Source of the DNA: Haliclona indistincta
Lineage: Eukaryota > Porifera > Demospongiae > Haplosclerida > Chalinidae
NCBI GenBank assembly: GCA_964017065.1
Contig: OZ024783.1
Coordinates: 17,149,752 to 17,213,751, forward strand
Direction: 5' to 3'
Length of the DNA: 64,000 nucleotides
This document shows, piece after piece, positions 31,986 to 45,865 of this stretch (positions are counted from its first letter, which is position 1; every line of letters starts with the position of its first letter). Both the position numbers and the translations under genes were made by a program. Below the pieces are notes generated by a model. It worked only from the letters and a program-made list of their open reading frames with translations. It ran no database searches and was not told the origin of the DNA.

Positions 31986-34166
31986 TGAAGAGAAATAGAT
32001 TTTAGTGACATTACAGCATTTTCACACAACACATCTACTGAAGTACTACACAACTTACTGCATTTTAGTACCACAATCACTATGAGAGTGCATATTTTCA
32101 TTTACTGTATTCCCACTCACTAGCTCCACTGTATTAGTATGCAACTTACTGCACTTTAGTCTCAAGAACACTATGAATTGTCATTTTCTTCATTTCATTG
32201 CTTTCACTGTATTCTTACCCATCAAGTCCACCAGATTAGTATGCAACTTAGTCTCAAGATCACTATGAGACGGCATTTTCTCTTAAAAGCACTATTAAAC
32301 TACTCCTACAGTCAAGCTACACTTCATCAGCGCTTACCAGATTGCAAGCTAGGTCACTGGAAGAATTTTGCAACTGTTTGTCTCAGGACTATTTCAGTGG
32401 ATGGTACGATTCATTGTAACAAACCATTGTACTACAATTAGGCCATGTGTGTTACGAACTTCTAGTGTGTTCATTGTTACAATAAAAATAATCATTGTGA
32501 TACGAAATACCAAGAGTTCATACATATTGAATGACTTGGACTAGTAACTACTTAGCTATAATCTGTTTTGTTACGACTTGCTAGACCATCACTTTTTCAG
32601 TTGCACCTGTGGACATAACACCATCAAATCAAGCAGCACGTTGTCACTCATTATGACAAACCTGATGTTCATTCTCCTAGAACAAAATAGGAGTTTAGTA
32701 ATAACCCTGTCTGATTTCACAAAATTAATAGTCTGAGAGAGAGAGAAAATAATTAATTTCGATTACCTTAAATCTAGGGCTACACACCAGACAACAGTCA
32801 ATAATAAGCCTATTTTATGCCTATCATTATCATTAGCAGATTATACAAAACCCTCATTATACAAGGCCGTAGCCAGAAATTTACGGAAAGGCCTCTTTTT
32901 CTTGTGCCGCAAAAAGTTTGTCTTACTAAAAATCATGGGATGGCCGTGTGAATCGATTTTTTTGCGCCAATTCTCATGAACAGTCACGTAGGACTACCTA
33001 TAGATGTGCTATTTTCACTGAAAACAAGCTGCCTCAATTTTGGCTAAGGAAGTGGAGAGAAAAGTGGACCTTTCAGGAGACTGGGCGGTTCTTCAGAATC
33101 CCGTGAGCTACGTGTGTCGTTAAGAGGAAGACACATAAATTTTTGCGCAAACATTTTTCTACCCATTTCGCTGCATTCATCCTCCACAATTAATTTCATG
33201 TATCAGTAGCCTAATGAGGCTAGACGTGTGTGCTCGTTGGTACTAGGTAAAGTGCTCGGTACTTTTTGTACAAGACAACGTTCTTTTCAGTTTGTGATTA
33301 CAAGTGTGCTGTTCATGCAGCTAGCCTAGTCAGGCATGGCCTGACTGTTCACGTTCACAGAATAGTCAGGGGACATTAGAATACTGTACCTTAGGAATTT
33401 GACTACGTCAACGCAGATGTAATTTTCGTGGGCGTGACTAACCCACGTGTTACGCGATGGCGCTGGCTGCGGCTGTATGTTCCCAATCAGGAGCAAAGGA
33501 AGTGGTCTGCCTTGGCTGTAGAGTACTGACAAAGAGAAGCTCAGCCACTCGAGAGACTCACCATAAATCGCCAGATGTCATAGCTACTACATTATATCAT
33601 CACTTCGTAACCGCTCGTAACCGCATTATATCATTCTTCGTAACCGCTCTGCAATCTAATTGGTTCTACAAATATAGTTGCAGAGGTACAGGTACCGTAC
33701 AGTATTCTGATGTCCTTTGACTATTCCGTGAACGCGAATAGCCATGCCACGCCTGACTACTGTTAGCCTCGAATACGTTAACAAGACAAGCATGAAACAA
33801 ATTCTCTGTGAAATAAAGCAGCTGAATGCGTACTAGCTATAGAGAGCTATATAGCTAGCAGGGGTACGTGGTCTATTTACAGGAAAACCAACAACAGTGA
33901 TGCTCCTATAATACAATCTGACCATTTCTACCTATTGGTAGACTCACCAGTTCTACTCAGAGATTATGTAGGTGTTCAGGACCTTGAATTCACAAACAAG
34001 CTATGACATTCAGCCGGTTCTAGCTGAGATTTCTTCTCGTTGCAACGCCTTTTCATTGTCACAAAGAAGTTTAAAAGGCTTGTCCACTTGGCTCGTAGTA
34101 GAATAGAATGCCAGACAGCAGAAATGACTCGTCTTCAGTGGATTTAATCGCCTCTAGGTTCCTATA

Positions 34167-34761
34167 GACCGGTTGGGCGCTAATACTTGACCGCAATAAT
34201 TCTATGGAAAAAAATTTCATAATCGCCATTTTTGAGTCCTACTAGTACACTTTTGCTACAAAGACCGTCAAGAAAAGCGTGGAACACAATTATTATGAGT
34301 TCTTTTGTGATGCCAAGCGGAGACAAGCTCGGAAAAGCACTGACAAGCGCAACTTGATTGGAGTCAAAACTCGCACTTGTGACTTCCAGCGCCCGTTTTA
34401 TCAACGGTAAGCCTCAGAAACAGCGAAATGTAGCACATTACCTTCGATAAAACGTCGATCTATCTGTTTCTCAGTCTGAAATCACTCCAAAGATCCTAGA
34501 ACTGTCGAATACACTTTACTACCAGGTATTTGCTATGGCCCTGGAGCGTTTAGAACCATCTTTTTCAACCCTTTTCCATATATCTACGTTTGTCTATGAT
34601 AGAGAGCCCCCAAGAGATGAGTAACACCCAAGAGTATCGGCGAATTGCTCCTGTTTGTTCGATATTCACTACATTCTAGGCCTTGAAAATGGCGGACAAA
34701 GGCGTGGCACGATGACGTTTTTTAGAAATTATTGCGGTCAGCTGTTAGCGCCCAAGGGGTC
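34167..34761. mobile_element. MITE with TATA duplication, right arm only
   Basis: GACCGGTTGGGCGCTAATAC...GCTGTTAGCGCCCAAGGGGTC, with TGACCGCAATAATT/AATTATTGCGGTCA inside. TATA lies at 34163-34166 and 34762-34765. The left arm keeps GTTTATAGGAACC intact near 25690. 595 bp. Confidence 0.9.
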
Positions 34762-36622
34762 TATAAACAGCAGCCATCTTTACTATAAAGTAGGCGTAGG
34801 CTCGTTTGCATTAGATCCTCCCCTCTAAGGTTTTATTATTATTGAACTATTGAAACCCTAGCCCTCTCACGAGACGGCAAAACTAGAAACCTACGGTGGC
34901 CCTGGAGGTCGCTATTGACGTCACTGCTGTGACTCCAGTTGCAGTCGCGTATCACGTATCACTCCAGTCCCGTACAAATAGGCGGGTAACCAATCAATGA
35001 TATTCATGACTTTTATAGCTGTATTTTTCTAGCCAAGAGTGTTCGTGCAGGCAAAGTTGCTGCGTGCAGTTCCCTTGCCTATTGATAGGCATCAAAAAGT
35101 AGCAATTTCAGCAACGCATGCAGTGTTAGACATTGCGCGGGAGTGACGGGTTGGTAGAAGAGTCCTTTTTTTCAAAAAAGTCCCCTAATATTAAGGGTCT
35201 TTTTTATGTACACCTGTCCCCTAATATTATGGAACTCTTTTATGTACACAAGATCCCTTAATATTAAGAGGCTTTTTTATGTACTCTGCTCCTTAATATT
35301 AAGGGTCTTTTTTATGTACAGAGCCTCTTTATATATGGAGCTTTTTTATGTACAATTATTATTTATATAGATTAAGGATTCACCCCATGCTCCGCCCACT
35401 CTACATAAAAAGGACCCATAATAGTATCGATCATGTTACACTACTATGGGACAATTTTATGTACAGCAATTACTTCCATAGAATAAGAACTCGCCCCATG
35501 CTCCGCCCACTCTACATAAAAAGGACCCATAATAGTATCGATCATGTTACACTACTATGGGACAATTTTATGTACAGCAATTACTTCCATAGATTAAGAA
35601 CTCGCCCCATGCTCCGCCCACTCTACATAAAAAGGACCCTAGGAATAATTTTTATGTAAAGTGCATTTTTCTGCAGGGATCACTGACCTTGGTCCACCAA
35701 CTGTGTTCTACATATGAATGCAGGTTATGCTCAAATCAGCAAGCTCTCCGGACTAATTCCATGCAGCCAACCACCTTGCATCCTGCATCATAGAAACATT
35801 AATGTTACTATAGTATTGTATGATAATTCAGTGAAAACAATGGGTGGGGCACAGTGAAGAAAGAGTGTTGATGTATTTTGACGCATTGTCAGGAGAGCGT
35901 CAACTACAAACACTGCCTCCCGATGTAGTCGTATCACTACCATCTGTATGCGACACTGAAACAAGTGCATGGAAGGCAGCAAGATCATGGTCCAAATGGT
36001 GGACAAAGCCATCACATCTAAGTAAGAAAATGCTCCCTGTAGCTATAATACTGCAGTCTAATATTGTAAACTTTGCATGAATAATTAATTTTTTACAATC
36101 ATGTATACAGACAGTTATGTGTTCCATGATTAATTATTCCTATAGGAATGCTAACACCAGCATTCAGCACTGCAAATCAGCTGATATGGGAGGCAATGCC
36201 AGCAGATACCAATGGTGTTGAGTCATTAAATAAATGCTCCATTGAAAAGTCAAATAGAGCGAAGACACTTGAGTCTTGCTTAGATTTTACCTACCGGCAA
36301 GACAAGAAGATGACTTTGGAGCATTTTTTTACACTGCAAAAACTGTGGTGTGAAAATCATACCAAATTTGGTATGAAACACTGGTTGCTATTGTCACACT
36401 AGTTTTAAGTGTGACACTCATACCCTTGGTATGATGCTCACACTCTTTGATGGTATGATCTACAGTTAGCTGCATGCATGCTGTATACCGGCCGCTGCTG
36501 GTGCACTATAGGGCACGTTTACGCAGTATAGATAGATTCACTCAAACAATAACTGAAACAGATTATCAGAGATGAATACATGAAAGGTGATAATTATAGC
36601 AATAGTTCTGGTAAGTTCAGAA

Positions 36623-39281
36623 TCAGACGTCCTTGATCTGCGCCAACAAACTGTTTATGGATGTGCTCTTTTGTGATGTGTCCAGCAGATACACCTCCAA
36701 GAACATGAACACGTTTGAGGAGCCTGGTGTGTAGTGCACATGGAAGGCATAGAAGGCTCCCAAAAGTGCCACTGGAATGCTGCAGCCTAATGTTATCTTG
36801 CAGACCAGCACCTTGTCAACCATCAGGAACACGTCCTTTGGTTGACAGATGCTGCCTCTGACAAGAACAATGGGCTGCAGCACCGGCAACTCTCGCCACA
36901 GGGTGGTCTTGATCTCTGTGTTTTCCTATAAAATTATTATTTGTTGCATGTAAGGTCTATTCATCGACTTACCGGAACAAAGTACAGCACCCGATCTACA
37001 AGTGGTGAGTATCTAGTGTCTGGTATCAAGTACACTAAGGCACACAGTGCTACGATTGTCCTGGTACCTGCAGAAAGAAACATACAACGACGTTGAACTT
37101 ACCTTGGCTAGCAAAAATAAACAATGGGCGGGGTCTATTACTAGTAATAGAGGGGTTAAAAACTGATCACGAGACTATGCATGCTGCAGGCTAGCGGTAT
37201 ATGATGGGTATGCGTGCTGAGGTCAGGAGATAACCCAGAGGTAAGCTTGTGAGCAATAATTTAGTAGCATGGATTGTCATAAGCAAAATAATGATACAGT
37301 CTACTGAGAAGAGTGCTAGCTGGCAGCGCATATATGACTAGATTAGCCTCGCTCCCGCGCAGGCTCTTTCAAGATGTAAAGCTCCAAACACAGACATAAT
37401 AATATGAACTAATATCTTACTCTCTGGTAGATCCCTAGTAGGACCAGTGCTCTGGAGTAAGGCTTGCAGCCTTTCGTTGTCGTCTTCTTGCTCAATCAAA
37501 TTGAGTATCTTCTCCTCCAACTTTTTCCACCTTCGCTCAATCTCAGTGGTGTCTTTCTCAGTAATCCTCCCAAACTCAGCCATGATCTATAGTTGTACAG
37601 TGCATATTATGGTTTAAAATACAATGTGTATCTTGTACTGTACAGTGACTTTCATTATGCTATTACCTCGTTGACTTGTTTAAAAGCCGGATAGTTGGTC
37701 AGGATTTCTGGCATGGGCATACCCTCTACTATTCCTGCCCTGCGGTAGTTGAAAGTCCTTTTCATCAGCTCTGTGATGACCTGTATTTTTGTGAATGTAT
37801 TGTGTAGTGGATGACTGGATGTAGTATACCCCTAGAAATTACCTGTTGGTTGGGGTGAATTTTTTTATACTCTGCCTGCATCACTTTTATGTGACGCAGA
37901 ACAGCAGCATTGTCGTCTTCTGGTCCAGTATGTACTGCCACAGCTGCTTTTGGGTAGTGCAAGGCAGGTTTTTTGCTTGTTTTTCCCTCTTCATTTTCTT
38001 GCTTGGGTTTCGGCCTCCCCTTGTAGTTTCTTTTGTACTTTAACCTACCCTCAAGAGCTGTTACAAGGTAACCCTGTATAAATGATAAAACTTTGTCATG
38101 AGTTTGAGAAAAGCATACATGACCAGATTCTGAGCCCTGGTTCATGAAACTGTATTTGTCAACAATCCTTCTAGCAACATGATCATACTCCTCCGCCGTC
38201 GGATACAGCTTGTGCATGTGCATGGCTTCTGCTACTGTCGAGAGGAATTTCTTTCTAGCTCTTCCAGTCAACCTCCCAGCTTGCAAGCCCTCTTGAACTA
38301 TCCTTGAATAGTTGACCGGGAGCTGGAAGGGACGAGGAAGTGGTCTCTCGGATTTTTTAGCTTCTTTCCACACTTCGCTCTTTAGTCGCTTTGTTGATGG
38401 CTGTGCCTCCTGTAGCTTGATGTTGAATATTATTTTGTATTAGTTTTACTGTACCTCAAGTTTTGAATCCATTTTTTCAGGTGTGTTGTGTGTTGCTGCT
38501 TCTTGGATCATGTCATCGTCACTGAGGTCTTCAAAGCTCTATTATGAAGAATATACAACAGGAATGGTTTTTAGTTGAACTATTAATTTTTAGCTTGTAA
38601 TATTTTTGTCATTGTGAATTCATTATATAAGAAAAACATACAGTCCCAAGCTCTGCGTCCTGGAATTCTCCATAACTATCCCAAACAAGGGAATTCGCAG
38701 CATGGACAACACTAGACTGTACATAATAAAACAACATTGAGTCTGCATGCAAAAAATGACAAACTCTACCAGATTTTCAGAGTCTTCGACTGTGATTGTT
38801 GATTGAATGTCATCCTAACAGCATGCATGCATTGATAGTAATAGAAATGCAAAGAAATTAACAGGCACATACAGACATAGTTCCTGATAGCAAAGTTGGT
38901 TCTTCCTGCTGTGACACGTGCTGTGAACACATACCTGCGCTGTTGGCTGAACTCTGTCCATGGATAGAAATATGTATATAGTTGGTATCAAGCTGGTTGA
39001 GTTAAAAACCAAAAACAGACCTTTCTTATAATGGCCTTTATCTTAAGCCTAATACCCGCCTGTGGTACAAGCTGTTTGAACTCTTCCAGGTCACCCACCA
39101 GTTGTAGCAAAGCAAAACCGTCAACAGCATTTTCTAAAAACAGCGGTACATCGTGTTTACACTATGTTGTAATGTATGCGTGGGCTAGCTCACCACGAAG
39201 ACATTCAACCGTTGACGAATGAATATTGTTATTCGCCAACACTTCGGACACCTCGTCCGAGGTCGCTTCTTCCCAGTCCAT
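36623..39281 (-). CDS. SAM-domain accessory protein of the CACTG element (SAMD3-like family)
   Basis: Twelve minus-strand exons read in phase: 39281-39194, 39133-39021, 38953-38873, 38814-38770, 38716-38642, 38538-38455, 38409-38119, 38073-37843, 37780-37667, 37586-37421, 37067-36973, 36913-36623. This gives about 557 aa with no stop. N-terminal SAM domain: MDWEEATSDEVSEVLANNN ... DGFALLQLVGDLEEFKQLVP. An acidic linker follows, then the conserved SAMD3-like block (PLPRPFQLPVNYSRIVQEGL, YPTAEEYDHVARRIVDKYSF, HTGPEDDNAAVLRHIKVMQ), a coiled-coil helix (IERRWKKLEEKILNLIEQE) and a compact C-terminus. The family is often annotated as sterile alpha motif domain-containing protein 3-like in animal genomes. 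Here it is clearly part of a transposon and divergent from its transposase, so a DNA-binding or oligomerising helper role (TnpA-like) is inferred. The last exon appears to use an AGAG double acceptor. Confidence 0.85.
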
Positions 39282-39521
39282 CTCAAATAAGCAAGCAAGT
39301 AAATAAGTTAGAAGAAAGCAGCAAGATGGCGAGTAAAGAAATGCAGACTGCAACACGGCTGCAACTACAGCGCGCTTTTTGCAACCATCCAATGAGAACA
39401 CTTCCCGCACTTTACCGCGAAAGATTGTGACGTAAAATGACGTTTTATTAAACAAAGTGACGTCAGTTTCTTCAACACTGACAGGATTCTACTGCACTGC
39501 TGCTGCTGCTGCTACTTTGAA
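39282..39521. promoter_or_regulatory. Shared bidirectional promoter of the CACTG element, CRE-like sites
   Basis: 240 bp separates the two start codons. Three TGACGT cores lie within 40 bp: TGACGTAA 39429-39436, TGACGTTT 39439-39446 and the perfect palindromic CRE TGACGTCA 39459-39466. A (CTG)n tract at about 39496-39514 precedes the transposase start. CREB/ATF control is inference. Confidence 0.6.
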
Positions 39522-42500
39522 ATGCTAAGACTATCGCCTAATACTCGTGTTCACATTTGCCCACTGTGCAAAGAATTTGGGCGTAGATCGCACTTCGGTC
39601 CTGTTTTACGACACATCGGCGCTGTGCATAGCTTCCAGCCGAATTTTAAGATCACCTGCAACTTCTGCCCACCATCACAGGCTCGCGAAACTTACACAAA
39701 TTTTGGTGCTTTCAAGCGTCATATATACAAAAAACACAGAGACGAGGCATGTTTTCCTCTTGGAGTGCACCCTACACCGTCTGCGCTACCATCTGCAGCA
39801 GACGAACCCGCTGAGGCTGAGGACATCACGGTTCAGGTATTGTATATCCTGTATATTTATTATTGTGTTCATCAGCAGCATAATGGATTTGTTATCATGA
39901 TAATACTGCAGGCACCCGTACTAGAGACAGAAGCTGAACAAGATGAATCTCCTGTTGAAAAATCTGACAGTGAAAGGGCAGCTGCTTTGTTTGTTTTACG
40001 CTCTATGGAAGTTCACAAAATATCACAGGTTTTTTAAATTACATGAATAATACTCGTATTGAAAAGTCCAAGCTTACAAAAACAATAATAATATTATTAT
40101 TATGTAATTACAGACAGCTATGGATGGTATAACTGATGGTGTAAAGTTGATAGTCGACGAGGCGATGAAAGAGCTACAGGAGAACATGATGGCTGGACTG
40201 GATCAGTTAGAAGAAGGAGAGAGTATATCAGACTTCATCGAGTCCCACTTCGATGCAGCTGGTGATCCTTTTGCCGAGCTAAAAACAAGGCACAAACAGG
40301 ATAAATATATAAAAGAAAATCTTGACTATCTGGCAAGTTGTTTTTTTTCTAATAAAATTAATTTATGAAAATTTCAACTTTAGGAGCCAGTACAACGAGT
40401 ACTGGGAAGGCGCTTTACACAAAACAGCAAAGGAGAGCTAGCGGAAACCATTGACTCCTGTTTTGATGTTCCACTGATTGGTTCACTACAGAGAATGCTC
40501 CTATGCAAAACAGTTGCTGACCAGGTTCTATAATACCTTGTACATGCATGTAGTCTTAATAAAATTCATAACTTGTCAGGTTTTTACAACTCACCAGCAG
40601 ACAACAGGAATACTTGGTGACTACTGTGATGGAACAGCTTACAAGAATCATCCCCTCTTCATGAACAGTCCTAATGCGCTGCAAATCAATCTTCACTATG
40701 ATGATGTAGAGTTTTGTAACCCTCTAGGATCGAAAGCTACAATACACAAACTAGGTAACAACACAATCATGGCAATAAAATATTATTAATTTTCTTGATA
40801 TCCAGGTTTGTTTTACTACACATTGGCAAACCTTGATCCAGCTCTTAGATCGACACTAACAAACATCCATCTTGTTGCTGTTGCAAAGGTGATGTTGCGT
40901 TTATTTAGCCATAGCTCTTGTTATAACCATAGCTCTTCTAACCATATTAAATTAAAAATTAATAGTTCACAAGTTAGTATCAAGTTGTTATCATTATTCC
41001 TATACTGCAGGCATCCGTAATAGAAGCCTATGGTGTTGACACTATTTTAGAGCCCTTTCTCACTGACCTCAAAAAGCTCGAGGAGGTACATAATATTGTA
41101 ATGTAATAAGTGTGAACACGACTCTTTGTAGGACACAGGTGTGACATTCGCAGTTTATGGATCTAGCTGTACAAAACAATTGCGTGGCACACTTATTAAT
41201 GTTTCAGCAGATAACTTAGCAGCTTGCACAATTGGAGGGTTCAAACAACTGCACGCAGCTTTCCGTAGGTGCCGTTATTGTATGGCAACATACGATAGCT
41301 TGCAGCAAGAGGTAATAGTGAAATAGCAATAATTATGACAGTGATAGTTATGTGCACGACAGTTCACAGAGAGCAAGTTTCAGCTAAGAACACCAGAGCT
41401 ACATGCTGTTCACTGTGAAAGCTTAAGTGGGCCACTAAAAGACCATGACGCTATCACGTATGGTGTTCTTAGGAACACGAGTCTGAATGAGTTGCGGTAT
41501 TTTAACATAATTACCGGCATGGCACCAGACATCATGCACGACATACTTGAAGGTGTACTACAATTAAGCATGAAGATGATGCTGAAGGAGTTCATCTCAA
41601 ACAGAAAACTATTTTCTCTTAAAACTCTTAATTCAAGAGTAACTTCCTTTCCATACGGCCCAGATGCTAAAAACAAACCCACACCAATTAAAGAGTCTAC
41701 ATTCATGTCAGATGATCTGAAACAGTCAGGTAATGGTGATAGTCAATGCTTTACAACCTGTACATGACATACACATCAATAGCTTCTCAGACATGGTGCT
41801 TTGCAAGATATTTGCCTCTTTTGATTGGTGACCTGATACCAGAGGACGATGATAACTGGGAGCATTTCCTAGAACTACTAACCATCTTAGACTATGTGTT
41901 CGCTCCCAAAACAACACCAAATAAAATCGACTACCTCACCATGTTAATTGAAGACTTCTTGGTAGAGTTTAGAAGGCTGTACCCACATCGTAACCTGACT
42001 CCAAATATGCACTACTTCATTCACGTGCCTTCCTGGATGGCAAGGTATGAAATGATTATAACAACAATGAACAATACTGTCATACAGATTTGGACCACTT
42101 GTCAGACTATGGTGCATGCGATTTGAAGCCAAGCATTCCTACTTCAAGCAAATATGTGGCACCATCAAGAACTTCAAGAACTTGCCCTTGTCGCTATAGC
42201 ATATCACCATCAACGTCTGATGTGTTATTACATGTCAGACAAGAAAGGTTACTTGTCATTCAAAGTAACATATGGACCAGGTATGTGTGAATTATTATGT
42301 TTTTCATACTGTCTACAATGCTACAGTCACAGAAGTGAACGTTGATTCGTTACCTAACAACATAGACCTTCTGGAGATCGAGGTCACCAATTCCTTGCTG
42401 CGCACGTATGTAAATGTAATTATAATTCTTATGTTGAATTTGTTTATGACACAGATCAAAGTATGCTACTGTCAATGGTACAAAGTACTCAGTGGGAACA

Positions 42501-42770
42501 CTGGTAGTAAGTCATTTTGAGGACGAAATGCCAGTGTTTGGAAAAGTTGACACTATTGTGGTCGAGGAGAAAGACCCTGTCTTTGTGCTTAAATTGTTTT
42601 ACTCTCATTCGTTTGATTATCATACTCACTGCTACCAAGTACAAGCAACCGATAAATACTTTGTTACAACACAAAGTAAATTAGCAGACTATCACCCTCT
42701 CATGCTCTCTAAATCTTTCACTCTTTCATCCCCACTTTTTGTTTCACTTAAGTATGATATTCTACAATAA
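39522..42770 (+). CDS. EnSpm/CACTA-like transposase with N-terminal zinc fingers, probable late frameshift
   Basis: Thirteen exons: 39522-39836, 39912-40028, 40114-40332, 40384-40524, 40580-40754, 40806-40888, 41011-41085, 41132-41311, 41363-41729, 41783-42044, 42088-42280, 42327-42405, 42455-42770. All are GT-AG except the intron after 40332, which uses GC-AG (CTG|GCAAGT). Two C2H2-like fingers open the protein (CPLCKEFG...H...H; CNFCPPSQ...H...KH). The transposase core shows LQINLHYDDVEFCNPLGSKA, a G-x-FYYTLANL block, ADNLA...GGFKQL...CRYCM, then MAPDIMHDILEGVLQ, QTWCFARYLPLLIGD and LWCMRFEAKHSYFK. The reading frame slips within exon 42088-42280, near 42190-42200 (LPLSL, then a shifted AYHHQRLMCYYM). 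This is one base too many or two too few, and it restores phase with the next exon only after the shift. The copy is therefore intact apart from one indel, which may also be an assembly error. Confidence 0.85.
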
Positions 42771-43659
42771 AATTAACATTATTTATAATAACCTGAATAC
42801 CGAACTACAAACGCTTAACCTACATACAGCGTACCTAAACAAGTATTGCAGCTGTGGACAGACATACAAGTACATCTGTTTCGGACTCATTATGTCCTCT
42901 TCAGCACAGCATAGCTTATGCATATGTTCACGAGAGAAGATTGCATGTGTGTTGTACATTAAAGAGCTTTACTGCTGGCACTGGTGTTCAGAAATCAGCT
43001 CAGGCTATTCAATGTATGTACTACACAGCAAGAAGAACAACTAACACAGCACGAAAAGTCTGATTTAAAACACATGCAATTGCGATCACATGTGAATTAA
43101 ATATGAACGGTCATATTTGATTCACATGTGATGATTATCACATATGGTTGTCATCTGAACATAGATGTGCTACACGTGTGCTCCAGTATATCAACTGTAG
43201 TTCACATTTTTATCTATTTGCTACATGTGTGCTCCATGATGGTCATATGTATCATACCTGTGTTCTACCTGTAGCTCACATTGTTCACAGATGTGGATCA
43301 TATGAAGTTAAACAACTACAGTTATAATCCACCAGAAACTGTAGGAGGCATTATTGCATGTAGATGGGCTTTTAGCCTTCTAAATTAAAAAGATATTAAA
43401 CACCTAGTAAGCAAAAAGAGACAATACTACATAATGTACACACAGATTGCAGTTTCCTGCAATTGTGGTTAACAGCTCAGTAAACAGGGCTTCCCTGTGT
43501 TGCACAATACTTCAAGGTGTGCCTACTAACCACAAATAGACACACTGTTATTAGAATGCCTTATTCTTGTCAAATAGCAAGGAGGCATCATTCTCGACAC
43601 ATGCACATCAGTAAGGAGGCATCATTCTAGACACACAGCAAGGAGGCATCATTCTATAG
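42771..43659. other. 3' flank of the transposase gene, hairpins, no gene
   Basis: Contains the hairpin ATCACATGTGAATTAAATAT / its near-complement at about 43085-43132, several CTACATGTGTGCTCC-type repeats (43150-43290), and a short AAGGAGGCATCATTCT repeat (three copies, 43578-43655). Frames here show no domain. Confidence 0.6.
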
Positions 43660-45822
43660 GTGGATCAATACTACATGTGTACAGTACACCAGCTAGACAC
43701 CAGCTAGGTGGGTCAATACTACATGTGTACAGTACACCAGCTAGACACCAGCTAGGTGGGTCAATACTACATGTGTACATTATACCATGACCCAGCTAGG
43801 TGGGTCATGTGTACAGTATACCAGCTAGACACCAGCTAGACACCAGCTAGGTGGGTCAATACTACATGTGTACAGTACACCAGCTAGACACCAGCTAGGT
43901 GGATCAATACTACATGTGTACATTATACCAGCTAGACACCAGCTAGGTGGATCAATACTACATGTGTACATTATACCAGCTAGACACCAGCTAGGTGGAT
44001 CAATACTACATGTGTACAGTACACCAGCTAGACACCAGCTAGGTGGGTCAATGCTACATGTGTACAGTATACCAGCTAGACACCAGCTAGGTGGGTCAAT
44101 ACTACATGTGTACAGTCACAGTATACCAGCTAGACACCAGCTAGGTGGGTCAATACTACATGTGTACAGTATACCAGCTAGACACCAGCTAGGTGGGTCA
44201 ATACTACATGTGTACAGTACACCAGCTAGACACCAGCTAGGTGGGTCAATACTACATGTGTACAGTATACCAGCTAGGTGGGTCAATGCTACATGTGTAC
44301 AGTATACCAGCTAGACACCAGCTAGGTGGATCAATACTACATGTGTACAGTACACCAGCTAGACACCAGCTAGGTGGGTCAATACTACATGTGTACAGTA
44401 CACCAGCTAGACACCAGCTAGATGGATCAATACTACATGTGTACAGTACACCAGCTAGACACCAGCTAGGTGGATCAATACTACATGTGTACAGTACACC
44501 AGCTAGATACCAGCTAGGTGGGTCAATACTACATGTGTACAGTATACCAGCTATAGACACCAGCTAGGTGGGTCAATACTACATGTGTACAGTACACCAG
44601 CTAGACACCAGCTAGGTGGGTCAATACTACATGTGTACAGTATACCAGCTAGGTGGGTCAATACTACATGTGTACAGTATACCAGCTAGACACCAGCTAG
44701 GTGGATCAATACTACATGTGTACAGTACACCAGCTAGACACCAGCTAGGTGGGTCAATACTACATGTGTACAGTACACCAGCTAGACACCAGCTAGATGG
44801 ATCAATACTACATGTGTACAGTACACCAGCTAGACACCAGCTAGGTGGATCAATACTACATGTGTACAGTACACCAGCTAGATACCAGCTAGGTGGGTCA
44901 ATACTACATGTGTACAGTATACCAGCTATAGACACCAGCTAGGTGGGTCAATACTACATGTGTACAGTATACCAGCTAGACACCAGCTAGGTGGGTCAAT
45001 ACTACATGTGTACAGTACACCAGCTAGACACCAGCTAGGTGGGTCAATACTACATGTGTACAGTATACCAGCTAGACACCAGCTAGGTGGGTCAATACTA
45101 TATGTGTACAGTACACCAGCTAGACACCAGCTAGGTGGGTCAATACTACATGTGTACAGTACACCAGCTAGACACCAGCTAGGTGGATCAATACTACATG
45201 TGTACAGTACACCAGCTAGACACCAGCTAGGTGGATCAATACTACATGTGTACAGTACACCAGCTAGACACCAGCTAGGTGGGTCAATACTACATGTGTA
45301 CAGTATACCAGCTAGACACCAGCTAGGTGGGTCAATACTACATGTGTACAGTACACCAGCTAGACACCAGCTAGGTGGGTCAATACTACATGTGTACAGT
45401 ACACCAGCTAGGTGGATCAATACTACATGTGTACAGTACACCAGCTAGACACCAGCTAGGTGGATCAATACTACATGTGTACAGTACACCAGCTAGATAC
45501 CAGCTAGGTGGATCAATACTACATGTGTACAGTACACCAGCTAGACACCAGCTAGGTGGATCAATACTACATGTGTACAGTACACCAGCTAGATACCAGC
45601 TAGGTGGATCAATACTACATGTGTACAGTATACCAGCTAGACACCAGCTAGGTGGATCAATACTACATGTGTACAGTACACCAGCTAGACACCAGCTAGG
45701 TGGATCAATACTACATGTGTACAGTATACCAGCTAGACACCAGCTAGGTGGGTCAATACTACATGTGTACAGTACACCAGCTAGACACCAGCTAGGTGGA
45801 TCAATACTACATGTGTACAAAA
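43660..45822. repeat. 48-bp minisatellite with higher-order structure
   Basis: About 40 units of AATACTACATGTGTACAGTA then CACCAGCTAGACACCAGCTA then GGTGGRTC. Some units are shortened by loss of one ACACCAGCTAG half. A block of about 375 bp is duplicated almost exactly (44241-44615 and 44616-44990). The unit length, 16 codons, leaves long frames open on both strands. Units mix palindromic cores (TACATGTA-like, CAGCTAG/CTAGCTG). Confidence 0.96.
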
Positions 45823-45865
45823 ACAGAATGAAAAACAGAGAAGTAAGCTACAGTAAGCTACAGAA

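Noticed and set aside
35348..35659. RTRPMLRPLYIKRTHNSIDH repeat protein
   Set aside because: It is the 111-bp TIR repeat (37 codons) translated. The same occurs in reverse at 48178-48462.
43660..45822. CRISPR-like array
   Set aside because: Units are contiguous with no unique spacers, the setting is a eukaryotic transposon and there are no cas genes.
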